A stretch of 6,801 bases of DNA from Gammaproteobacteria bacterium (GTDB lineage Bacteria; Pseudomonadota; Gammaproteobacteria; Nitrosococcales; Methylophagaceae), in contig NVVP01000079.1 in assembly GCA_002402245.1 (NCBI GenBank), positions 870-7,670 of the forward strand, written 5' to 3'. Positions 1 to 6,436 of the stretch are shown here, one piece after another; within the stretch, counting starts at the first letter, position 1, and the number at the start of each line of letters is the position of its first letter. Below the pieces are notes generated by a model. The model was not told the origin of the DNA, ran no database searches, and saw nothing but the letters and a program-made list of their open reading frames with translations. The translations under genes and the position numbers were made by a program.

Positions 1-242
1 TGGAGCTCACTACTTTCCGAGATACTAATGTGGTTGCTTTACTAGCCAATAGCACCGTATTACAACTCGATATGACGGATAATACTGACGAACATAAAGC
101 ATTATTAAAGCACTTTGGCATCATTGGTCCGCCTACCATCTTGTTTTTTAACGAGCAAGGTCAAGAGATCACTACTCATCGCCTTATTGGTCATATAAAT
201 GGCCCCGATCTTGCCGAACACCTCTCCACACTATCTAATTAG
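1..242 (+). CDS. dsbD: Thiol:disulfide interchange protein DsbD, C-terminal fragment (partial, 5' end outside window)
   Basis: The reading frame is open from the window edge (first full codon at base 3) to a TAG at 240-242, giving 79 residues. It matches the end of the periplasmic C-terminal thioredoxin-like domain of DsbD, which passes electrons from the cytoplasmic thioredoxin system, through the membrane domain, to periplasmic partners such as DsbC. The signature is the stretch around visible residues 33-48, ALLKHFGIIGPPTILFF, which aligns with the E. coli segment ending LPTILFF; the second Pro of GPPT would be the cis-proline next to the active site. The CXXC pair, membrane helices and N-terminal domain lie upstream of the window. 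A GTG at base 30 could be called as a start, but homology continues upstream of it, so this is a fragment of a longer gene. A generic thioredoxin-fold protein is less likely, because aroQ follows dsbD in the same order in Pseudomonas. Confidence 0.85.
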   Translation, partial: ELTTFRDTNVVALLANSTVLQLDMTDNTDEHKALLKHFGIIGPPTILFFNEQGQEITTHRLIGHINGPDLAEHLSTLSN

Positions 243-279
243 CCATAAAGATAGGCAAACCCAGCTTATCGACGAAATT

Positions 280-301
280 AGCGACATAAAGCCGCTTTTT
301 T
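280..301 (+). terminator. Weak rho-independent terminator candidate after dsbD
   Basis: AGCGAC (280-285) can pair with GCCGCT (291-296) around a five-base ATAAA loop. There is one internal A-C mismatch, and a run of six T (296-301) follows, whose first T also closes the stem. It sits 38 bases after the dsbD stop and just before a promoter-like sequence, which is the expected place. The stem is short and imperfect, so termination may be partial. Confidence 0.4.
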
Positions 302-311
302 GTTAAATAGC

Positions 312-340
312 TGGACAATTTTTAACCATTAGTGCAAAAT
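312..340 (+). promoter_or_regulatory. Putative sigma70 promoter for the aroQ-accB-accC gene string
   Basis: TGGACA (312-317) differs from the -35 consensus at one position. A 17-base spacer separates it from CAAAAT (335-340), which matches four of six -10 positions, including the conserved second A and last T. Transcription would start near 346-348, giving an aroQ leader of about 35 bases. This is the only sizeable gap in the window and the best place for a promoter serving the downstream genes. The assignment rests on consensus matching by eye. Confidence 0.4.
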
Positions 341-380
341 TCTCACCACTTCTTTCTCGTTTTAGGCGCGATCATTTCTA

Positions 381-827
381 ATGGCAAAAATTTTAGTATT
401 GCACGGTCCCAACCTTAACCTACTTGGCAATCGTGAACCTGCACATTATGGCTCCGACACATTGGCTAGCATCGCATCGCGATTGCAACAGCAAGCCAAC
501 CAAGATGAACACCAACTTGAAAGTTTTCAAAGCAATGCTGAGTATGAATTAATCGAGAAAATTCATGCTGCACAATCAGATGATACCGATTTCATTATCA
601 TCAATCCTGCCGCCTTTACTCACACTAGTGTTGCGCTTAGGGATGCTTTATCAGCGGTTGCAATCCCTTTTATTGAAGTACATTTATCTAATGTTCACGC
701 CCGTGAATCATTCAGACATCAATCCTATTTTTCAGATATTGCCGTTGGCGTTATCTGTGGACTAGGTGCCCAAGGCTATGAGCTCGCGCTACAAGCTGCA
801 ATCAAACATATAACAACATCAAAATAG
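381..827 (+). CDS. aroQ: Type II 3-dehydroquinate dehydratase
   Basis: This 148-residue cytoplasmic enzyme converts 3-dehydroquinate to 3-dehydroshikimate, the third step of the shikimate pathway. Length and motifs fit the type II (dodecameric) family: HGPNLNLLG at 8-16, the flexible lid with Arg18 and the catalytic Tyr23, INPAAFTHTS at 74-83 with Asn75 and His81, and HLSNVHARESFR at 101-112 with the catalytic-site His101 plus Arg108 and Arg112. These positions match the catalytic and binding residues known from the M. tuberculosis enzyme. The segment SNAEYELI (51-58) is the Pseudomonas-like version of the more common SNHEGELI. The ATG at 381 gives the usual N-terminus directly before the GPNLNLLG strand. 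Shine-Dalgarno pairing is poor (TAGG at 363-366, about 14 bases upstream). It is the first gene after the putative promoter and stands next to accB, as in many proteobacteria. Confidence 0.97.
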   Translation: MAKILVLHGPNLNLLGNREPAHYGSDTLASIASRLQQQANQDEHQLESFQSNAEYELIEKIHAAQSDDTDFIIINPAAFTHTSVALRDALSAVAIPFIEVHLSNVHARESFRHQSYFSDIAVGVICGLGAQGYELALQAAIKHITTSK

Positions 828-837
828 GATTATCTTT

Positions 838-1290
838 ATGGATATTCGTAAAATCAAGAAGCTGATCGACTTAATCCAAGAATCAGACGTCGCAGAAATT
901 GAAATTCATGAAGGTGAAGAATCAGTTCGTATTAGCCGTAACAGTACAGCAGCTCCTGTTGTAATGGCTGCACCCGCAGCTATCGTAGCGCCAGCACTTG
1001 CTGCTCCTGTTGCAGCAGCACCCGTTGAAGCCGCGGCTCCAGCAGAAGCCAGCACTGCCAATGCAGTTAAGTCTCCAATGGTCGGTACGTTCTACCGTTC
1101 ATCATCACCAGAATCTGCATCATTTATTGAAGTGGGCCAAACCGTCGCTGTTGGTGATGTTATTTGCATCATTGAAGCAATGAAAATGTTTAATCAAATT
1201 GAAGCAGATCGTAGTGGTACTGTTAAAGCAATTTTAGTTGAAAATGGTCATGGCGTTGAGTTTGATGAGCCTTTAGTTATTATCGAATAA
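838..1290 (+). CDS. accB: Acetyl-CoA carboxylase biotin carboxyl carrier protein (BCCP)
   Basis: This 150-residue protein carries the biotin that is carboxylated by AccC and then donates the carboxyl group to acetyl-CoA on the AccA/AccD transferase, making malonyl-CoA for fatty acid synthesis. Residues 1-35 form the N-terminal domain (MDIRKIKKLIDLI and an acidic IEIHEGEESVRISR stretch). Residues about 38-75 are a mobile Ala/Pro-rich linker. Residues about 76-150 are the biotinyl domain, with the 'thumb' region near SPMVGTFYRSSSPES (79-93) and the biotin site EAMKM, where Lys116 is the residue modified by BirA. The residue after AMKM is Phe118, where E. coli has Met. The stop of aroQ overlaps a good ribosome binding site (TAGGAT, 825-830), 8 bases before the ATG. 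The gene ends in tandem in-frame stops TAA TAG (1288-1293). In E. coli AccB levels feed back on accBC transcription; nothing in this sequence shows whether that holds here. Confidence 0.98.
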   Translation: MDIRKIKKLIDLIQESDVAEIEIHEGEESVRISRNSTAAPVVMAAPAAIVAPALAAPVAAAPVEAAAPAEASTANAVKSPMVGTFYRSSSPESASFIEVGQTVAVGDVICIIEAMKMFNQIEADRSGTVKAILVENGHGVEFDEPLVIIE

Positions 1291-1341
1291 TAGCCTCTAG
1301 TCGCTTAACTTCTCCTCTGTTCCACCCGCGGATAAAAAATT

Positions 1342-2682
1342 ATGATCGATAAAATAGTCATTGCTAACCGGGGCGAAATTGCCCTTCGTATTCTCCGAGC
1401 TTGTAAAGAGCTAGGCATTAAGACCGTTGCGGTTCACTCTGATGTGGATCGCGATTTAAAACACGTTTTATTAGCTGATGAAACGGTTTGTATTGGTCCT
1501 GCACCTTCTGCAGAAAGCTATCTTAATGTGCCAGCACTAATCAGTGCGGCTGAAATTACTGACGCCTCCGCTATTCATCCTGGTTATGGTTTCTTATCTG
1601 AGAATGCTGATTTTGCTGAACGTGTTGAGCAAAGTGGCTTTATATTTATTGGCCCTAAATCAGAAACAATTCGCATGATGGGTGATAAAGTATCCGCGAT
1701 TGCAGCTATGAAAGAAGCTGGCGTACCCTGTGTACCAGGTTCTGATGGCGCTTTAGGTGAAGATGATGCGACTAACCTTCGTCTCGCTAAAGGAATTGGC
1801 TATCCACTGATCATTAAATCATCAGGTGGTGGTGGTGGTCGTGGTATGCGTGAAGTACATAGTGAAGCTCACTTACTTAATGCGATTGCATTAACTAAAA
1901 GCGAAGCTAAAGCATTATTTGGCAATGGCATGGTTTATATGGAAAAATTCCTGCAAAACCCTCGTCATATTGAATTCCAAGTATTAGCCGATCAACATGG
2001 TAATGCTGTGCACCTTGGTGAACGTGATTGTTCAATGCAACGTCGTCATCAAAAAGTGGTAGAAGAAGCACCGGCACCAGGAATAACTGAAGAATTACGC
2101 GCTAAAATGGGTAAGATTTGTTCTGATGCCTGTATTCGAATTGGTTACCGTGGCGCAGGTACCTTTGAGTTTTTATACCAAGATGGCGAGTTCTACTTCA
2201 TTGAAATGAATACCCGTATTCAAGTAGAGCATACGATTACAGAGCAAATCACCGGTATCGATTTACTGGCAGAACAAATTCGCATTGCAGCGGGTGAACC
2301 TCTTCGCTTTACTCAAGAAGATATCAAGCTAACCGGCCATGCGATTGAGTGCCGTATCAATGCTGAAGATGCTAAAACATTCATGCCAAGTCCAGGTACG
2401 ATTACCCATTATCATGCACCAGGTGGTGTCGGTATTCGTATGGATTCACATGTTTATAGTGGTTATCGTGTGCCGCCTAATTATGACTCAATGATTGGCA
2501 AGCTGATTGCCAGTGGTCCTGATCGTGATTCTGCTATTGCACGTATGCTGACCGCTTTAAGTGAGATTGGAATTGAAGGCATCAGAACAAACGTCGCACT
2601 ACAACAAGATATTATGTCCGATGCTAACTTCCAAGAAGGTGGTACTAATATCCACTATCTTGAAAAGAAACTAGGTCTGTAA
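1342..2682 (+). CDS. accC: Acetyl-CoA carboxylase, biotin carboxylase subunit
   Basis: This 446-residue ATP-grasp enzyme (E. coli AccC has 449) carboxylates the biotin on AccB using ATP and bicarbonate. Residue numbering matches E. coli exactly over the active site: Lys116 (GDKVSA) and Lys159 for ATP, the glycine-rich lid SGGGGGRGMR at 161-170, HQKVVEEAPAPG with Lys238, the metal ligands Glu276 (GTFEF) and Glu288 (FIEMNTR), Arg292, QVEH at 294-297, and Arg338 (ECRINAED), which contacts biotin and bicarbonate. The N-terminal domain opens with the usual KIVIANRGEIALRIL, and the C-terminus ends GGTNIHYLEKKLGL like E. coli. Thr298 replaces the Pro of the usual QVEHPVTE. It lies 51 bases after accB, with only a weak ribosome binding site (GGAT near 1330-1333). 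Pyruvate or propionyl-CoA carboxylase subunits are alternatives in principle, but the length, the adjacent accB and the near identity to E. coli AccC make this secure. Confidence 0.98.
   Translation: MIDKIVIANRGEIALRILRACKELGIKTVAVHSDVDRDLKHVLLADETVCIGPAPSAESYLNVPALISAAEITDASAIHPGYGFLSENADFAERVEQSGFIFIGPKSETIRMMGDKVSAIAAMKEAGVPCVPGSDGALGEDDATNLRLAKGIGYPLIIKSSGGGGGRGMREVHSEAHLLNAIALTKSEAKALFGNGMVYMEKFLQNPRHIEFQVLADQHGNAVHLGERDCSMQRRHQKVVEEAPAPGITEELRAKMGKICSDACIRIGYRGAGTFEFLYQDGEFYFIEMNTRIQVEHTITEQITGIDLLAEQIRIAAGEPLRFTQEDIKLTGHAIECRINAEDAKTFMPSPGTITHYHAPGGVGIRMDSHVYSGYRVPPNYDSMIGKLIASGPDRDSAIARMLTALSEIGIEGIRTNVALQQDIMSDANFQEGGTNIHYLEKKLGL
2673..2676 (+). promoter_or_regulatory. Ribosome binding site supporting the TTG start of prmA
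   Basis: AGGT (within CTAGGTCTGT) lies in the last codons of accC and ends about 8 bases before the TTG at 2684. Its spacing is right for that codon, and there is no ATG nearby in the prmA frame, so it helps decide the start. Confidence 0.5.
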
Positions 2683-2683
2683 C

Positions 2684-3556
2684 TTGGCTTGGATACAATT
2701 TATATTCGATAGTACGCCTGATAAAGCGGATGCTTTATCGGATATTCTGTCAGAGTGTGGCGCCAGTGCCGTTACCTTTCAGGATAATGCCGACCAACCT
2801 ATTTATGAACCTGAAATAGGTACCACACCGTTGTGGGCAGCGACTAATGTTGTCGCCTTGTTTGATGCTGAAACAGATACTGACATCATCAATAATATGC
2901 TAACTCATATGTTGGCACCTAAGCCTGTACCTAAGTTTCGTGTTGAAGCCGTAGAAGATAAAGATTGGGTGCGTGAATGGATGGATAATTTTCATCCTAT
3001 GTCATTTGGCGAGCGCTTATGGATTTGCCCAAGCTGGCATACTCCGCCTGAAAAAGATGCGGTTAACATTATGCTCGATCCCGGTCTTGCCTTTGGTACC
3101 GGCACACATCCTACTACCGCCTTATGCCTTAACTGGTTAGATCAAGCGGATGTTAAAGGTAAAGTGGTCATTGATTACGGTTGTGGCTCAGGTATTTTAG
3201 CTATTGCCGCGGCCTTATTAGGTGCTAAACAAGTTATTGGCGTTGATACCGATCCCCAAGCATTAGAAGCAACCCAAGCTAATGCACAACGTAATGGCGT
3301 CACCATTGAGACTTATCTTCCTGATGATTGTCCAGATACAGTCAGTGACTTGCTATTAGCTAATATTCTAGCCGGGCCTTTACAGTCTCTTTTTGGTCGT
3401 TTATCTAGCTTAACTAAAGCCGGTGCACCGATTGTATTATCGGGTATTTTAGATGTGCAAGCCGATGATGTCAGCCAAACTTATCAACAAGACTTTGATA
3501 TGCAAGCCGCGGTAATAAAAGGCGAGTGGGTTCGACTTGTAGGCCAAAAACGCTAA
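2684..3556 (+). CDS. prmA: Ribosomal protein L11 methyltransferase PrmA (TTG start)
   Basis: PrmA trimethylates ribosomal protein L11 (in E. coli at the N-terminal Ala, Lys3 and Lys39) using S-adenosylmethionine. The 290-residue product is close to E. coli PrmA (293). The N-terminal L11-recognition domain starts AWIQ and contains GASAVTFQDNADQPIYEP (26-43). The C-terminal Rossmann methyltransferase domain shows LDPGLAFGTGTHPTT (131-145), SAM-binding motif I VIDYGCGSGILA (162-173), the acidic residue in GVDTDPQA (186-193), and the family motif LLANILAGPL (224-233). The start is TTG: AWIQ is where PrmA proteins normally begin, a ribosome binding site is correctly spaced, and the next in-frame Met (residue 72) would remove the recognition domain. 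The start is one base after the accC stop, so translation is probably coupled. The stop overlaps the dusB start (TAATG). prmA is usually dispensable in the laboratory. Confidence 0.96.
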   Translation: MAWIQFIFDSTPDKADALSDILSECGASAVTFQDNADQPIYEPEIGTTPLWAATNVVALFDAETDTDIINNMLTHMLAPKPVPKFRVEAVEDKDWVREWMDNFHPMSFGERLWICPSWHTPPEKDAVNIMLDPGLAFGTGTHPTTALCLNWLDQADVKGKVVIDYGCGSGILAIAAALLGAKQVIGVDTDPQALEATQANAQRNGVTIETYLPDDCPDTVSDLLLANILAGPLQSLFGRLSSLTKAGAPIVLSGILDVQADDVSQTYQQDFDMQAAVIKGEWVRLVGQKR

Positions 3557-4542
3557 TGAAAATAGGTCATTACACCCTAGCTAACAACTTGTTCCTTGCC
3601 CCAATGGCCGGGGTAACGGATCGCCCTTTCCGACAATTATGTCGTCGCTTAGGTGCAGGTATGGTGGTGTCTGAAATGATCACTGCAAATAAAACCTTAT
3701 GGGCCAGCAAAAAGTCCTTATTACGTGCTAATCATGATGGTGAACCTGAACCTAGGGCAATCCAAATAGCCGGAACCGATCCGGCGATGATGGCTGAAGC
3801 AGCACAACATAATGTCGCCCAAGGCGCTCACATTATTGATATTAATATGGGGTGCCCAGCTAAAAAAGTATGCAATGTAATGGCGGGCTCGGCCTTATTG
3901 CAAAATGAACCTTTAGTTGCCCAAATATTAGAGTCAGTGGTTAATGCCGTTGATGTGCCGGTGACATTAAAAATTCGTACCGGTTGGGATCATGACCACC
4001 GCAATGGTGTCGCTATTGCTCGTATCGCCGAACAGTCAGGTATTCAAGCCTTAGCAGTGCATGGTCGTACTCGTGCTGATGCTTATCGTGGTGATGCAGA
4101 ATATGACACTATTGCTGAAATAAAATCAGCCATTAACATTCCAGTCATAGCCAATGGTGATATTTCAACCCCAGAAAAAGCCAAACAGGTACTTGATTAC
4201 ACTCACGCTGATGCAGTAATGATTGGCCGTGCTGCACAGGGAAACCCGTGGATTTTTCAGCAAATCAATCATTTTTTAAACCATGGTGAGCACTTAGCGG
4301 CACCCGATGTTGCTGAAGTTAGCCAAATATTGATTGAGCACTTACATACCTTATATGAGTTCTATGGCGACTACACCGGTGTAAGAATGGCCCGTAAACA
4401 TATTGCTTGGTATAGCAAAGGATTCCGTAACGGTAACCCTTTCCGTCAACATATGAATACGCTTGAATTGCCCCAGCAACAACTCGATTATACCGAGCAA
4501 TTCTTCGCTCAATTAGCACAACAAGAAATGGTAGCAGCATGA
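3556..4542 (+). CDS. dusB: tRNA-dihydrouridine synthase B
   Basis: DusB is an FMN-dependent enzyme that reduces a uridine in the tRNA D-loop to dihydrouridine (position 17 in E. coli). The 328-residue product opens with IGHYTLANNLFLAPMAGVTDRPFR (FMN-binding start of the TIM barrel). It continues with INMGCPAKKV, where Cys100 is the catalytic acid, then LKIRTGW (138-144), VHGRTRA (168-174), IPVIANGD (195-202) and MIGRAAQGNPWIF (222-234), followed by the helical tRNA-binding domain. The frame is open from a GTG at 3526, but the ATG at 3556 matches the normal DusB N-terminus and overlaps the prmA stop by one base, so it is the better start. It lies directly before fis with a 4-base overlap, the conserved gammaproteobacterial dusB-fis arrangement. 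The context and the close match to E. coli DusB, including CPAKKV, favour DusB over DusA or DusC. Confidence 0.97.
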   Translation: MKIGHYTLANNLFLAPMAGVTDRPFRQLCRRLGAGMVVSEMITANKTLWASKKSLLRANHDGEPEPRAIQIAGTDPAMMAEAAQHNVAQGAHIIDINMGCPAKKVCNVMAGSALLQNEPLVAQILESVVNAVDVPVTLKIRTGWDHDHRNGVAIARIAEQSGIQALAVHGRTRADAYRGDAEYDTIAEIKSAINIPVIANGDISTPEKAKQVLDYTHADAVMIGRAAQGNPWIFQQINHFLNHGEHLAAPDVAEVSQILIEHLHTLYEFYGDYTGVRMARKHIAWYSKGFRNGNPFRQHMNTLELPQQQLDYTEQFFAQLAQQEMVAA

Positions 4543-4829
4543 CACAACAAGTCTTAGACAAAGCTGTAGCCTACTTACCTTTGAGTGTAGAAGAAGAATA
4601 CAAGCAAGCTCCGCTGGCTGAATGCGTTGAAAATGCCTTGGATGAGTATTTCGAGCAATTAGACGGTCATGCTCCAGCCAACCTTTATGACATGTTATTA
4701 GCAGAAGTTGAAGCGCCTTTATTCAAAGCGACGCTGGCTCACACCAATGGAAATCAAAGTCGTGCTGCCGAGATCTTAGGTCTCAATCGCGGTACCTTAC
4801 GTAAAAAATTAAAAACTTATGGCCTTTAA
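4539..4829 (+). CDS. fis: DNA-binding protein Fis (factor for inversion stimulation)
   Basis: Fis is a small homodimeric nucleoid protein that bends DNA, activates rRNA and other growth-linked promoters, and aids site-specific recombination. The 96-residue product (98 in E. coli) has a variable N-terminal arm (1-24), dimerisation helices (about 26-66, including LAEVEAPLF) and a C-terminal helix-turn-helix at 71-96. The last part contains GNQSRAAEILGLNRGTLRKK, with Asn72, Arg84, Thr86, Arg88 and Lys89 at the positions of the E. coli DNA-contacting residues (offset by one). The E. coli lysine at 94 is Thr93 here. The ATG overlaps the dusB TGA (ATGA), and no clear ribosome binding site is visible, so translation is likely coupled. 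In E. coli, fis is driven by a growth-phase-controlled promoter upstream of dusB; here that position lies inside prmA, and I see no convincing promoter there. Confidence 0.96.
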   Translation: MTQQVLDKAVAYLPLSVEEEYKQAPLAECVENALDEYFEQLDGHAPANLYDMLLAEVEAPLFKATLAHTNGNQSRAAEILGLNRGTLRKKLKTYGL

Positions 4830-4853
4830 GGTCAGCAAAACCGGGAACAACTG

Positions 4854-6416
4854 ATGAATAAAATCCAACGTGCATTACTTAGCGTATCTGACAAAACAGG
4901 TGTTTTAGAGCTGGCAACAGAGCTAAATCGCTTAGGTGTCGAGCTACTTTCAACGGGCGGAACAGCTAAATTGCTACAACAAGCGGGATTACCTGTAAAA
5001 GAAGTGTCTGAACACACTGGTTTCCCAGAAATGATGGATGGCCGAATCAAAACATTACACCCTAAAATTCATGGCGGCCTATTGGCTCGCCGTGGTATTG
5101 ATGAAGCAATCATGGCTGAACATGATATTTCACCTATCGATCTTGTAGTGGTTAATCTATACCCATTTGAAGCAACCATTGCACGTGATGATTGCACCTT
5201 AGCCATGGCGATTGAAAACATCGATATTGGTGGCCCAACAATGTTGCGTGCTGCGGCAAAGAACCATGCCTCAGTAACTGTATTGATTGATCCTGCTGAC
5301 TATAGCCGTGTGCTTGAACAACTTGAAGCAACAGGCGCAGTTGATGATGCTACTCGCTTTGATTTAGCAGTGAAAACATTTGAACATACCGCTCATTATG
5401 ATGGCGCTATTGCTAACCATTTAGGTAAGATTACTGATGAAGGTGAAGCTGATTTTCCTCGCACCTTCAACAGCCAGTTCACTAAAGCACAAGATATGCG
5501 TTACGGTGAAAACCCGCATCAAAAAGCAGCGTTTTACACTGAATCTCAGCCACAGTCTGGTACCGTAAGCGCCGCGGTACAAATTCAAGGCAAAGCATTG
5601 TCATACAACAATATTGCTGATACTGATGCAGCACTTGAATGTGTTAAATCATTCCCTGAATCACCGGCTTGTGTGATTGTTAAACATGCTAATCCATGTG
5701 GTGTGGCCACCGCTGATAATTTATTAGCGGCCTACGACTTAGCTTACGAAACAGATACTACCTCTGCTTTTGGGGGCATCATTGCCTTTAACCGTGAACT
5801 AGATGGCAAAACAGCTCAAGCAATTATTGACCGTCAGTTTGTAGAAGTTATTATTGCTCCTGCAATCAGTGATGAAGCAAAAGAAATTGTCAGTAAAAAA
5901 GCCAATGTACGTTTATTATGCAGTGGTGAGTTTGTAGCAACCGCTGAGCAAGGTTTAGACTTTAAACGTGTTACCGGTGGTTTATTAGTGCAAGATAGAG
6001 ATACAGCACTCGTTACTCAGGACGAATTAAAAGTAGTCACCAAGAAAGCACCGACAGAGGCACAAATGCAAGACTTGCTATTTGCATGGCGTGTAGCTAA
6101 ATTTGTGAAATCAAATGCTATTGTCTATGTAAGCAAACAACAAACTGTAGGTATTGGTGCTGGCCAAATGAGCCGTATTATTAGTAGTCGTATTGCTACC
6201 ATTAAAGCCGAAGATGCAGGTTTAACTGTACCGGGTGCAGTGATGGCCTCTGATGCGTTCTTCCCATTCCGTGATGGTTTGGACGCCGCAGCAGAAGCAG
6301 GTATTAGTGCCGTGATTCAACCAGGCGGATCGATGCGTGATAATGAAGTGATTGCAGCAGCTGATGAACACGGCATTGCGATGGTATTCACTGGAATGCG
6401 TCACTTCCGCCACTAA
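4854..6416 (+). CDS. purH: Bifunctional AICAR formyltransferase / IMP cyclohydrolase
   Basis: PurH carries out the last two steps of purine synthesis: it formylates AICAR with 10-formyl-tetrahydrofolate, then closes the ring to IMP. The 520-residue product is close to the E. coli length (529). The N-terminal cyclohydrolase domain (about 1-195, MGS-like fold) has RALLSVSDKTG (6-16), LLSTGGTA (31-38), GRIKTLHPKIHGG (63-75) with Lys66, LVVVNLYPF (97-105) and ENIDIGGPTMLRAAAKN (121-137). The C-terminal transferase domain has RYGENPHQ (216-223), KHANPCGVA (277-285) with the catalytic Lys277-His278 pair, SAFGGIIAFNRE (304-315), GIGAGQMSRI (433-442) and SDAFFPFRDGLD (466-477). It ends in the typical TGMRHFRH. 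The ATG is preceded by GGGA (4843-4846), 7 bases upstream. It follows fis after 24 bases, as in Pseudomonas. No PurR-type box is visible upstream. Confidence 0.98.
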   Translation: MNKIQRALLSVSDKTGVLELATELNRLGVELLSTGGTAKLLQQAGLPVKEVSEHTGFPEMMDGRIKTLHPKIHGGLLARRGIDEAIMAEHDISPIDLVVVNLYPFEATIARDDCTLAMAIENIDIGGPTMLRAAAKNHASVTVLIDPADYSRVLEQLEATGAVDDATRFDLAVKTFEHTAHYDGAIANHLGKITDEGEADFPRTFNSQFTKAQDMRYGENPHQKAAFYTESQPQSGTVSAAVQIQGKALSYNNIADTDAALECVKSFPESPACVIVKHANPCGVATADNLLAAYDLAYETDTTSAFGGIIAFNRELDGKTAQAIIDRQFVEVIIAPAISDEAKEIVSKKANVRLLCSGEFVATAEQGLDFKRVTGGLLVQDRDTALVTQDELKVVTKKAPTEAQMQDLLFAWRVAKFVKSNAIVYVSKQQTVGIGAGQMSRIISSRIATIKAEDAGLTVPGAVMASDAFFPFRDGLDAAAEAGISAVIQPGGSMRDNEVIAAADEHGIAMVFTGMRHFRH

Positions 6417-6436
6417 ACTCAATTTAGAGAAACAGT

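Noticed and set aside
30..242. A separate small gene starting at GTG 30
   Set aside because: The frame is open to the window edge and DsbD homology continues upstream of base 30, so it is the tail of a longer gene.
950..1065. Repetitive GC-rich Ala/Pro codon run in accB as a DNA repeat
   Set aside because: It encodes the normal flexible Ala/Pro linker of BCCP, and the repetition follows from amino acid composition.
3495..3518. TTGATA and TAATAA hexamers in the end of prmA as a dusB-fis promoter
   Set aside because: The spacer is only 12 bases, too short for a sigma70 promoter, and no alternative -35 lies at the right distance.
3526..3555. Ten-residue N-terminal extension of dusB from a GTG at 3526
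   Set aside because: DusB proteins begin at the MKIG-type start, which is the ATG at 3556. The extension lies inside prmA and shows no DusB homology.
4319..4561. 80-residue minus-strand open frame across the dusB end and fis start
   Set aside because: It lies entirely within well-supported plus-strand genes, has no recognisable domain, and is best explained as a codon-composition shadow.
4821..4833. Near-palindrome GGCCTTTAAGGTC at the fis stop as a terminator
   Set aside because: The arms would leave almost no loop and no T run follows, so it is unlikely to terminate transcription.
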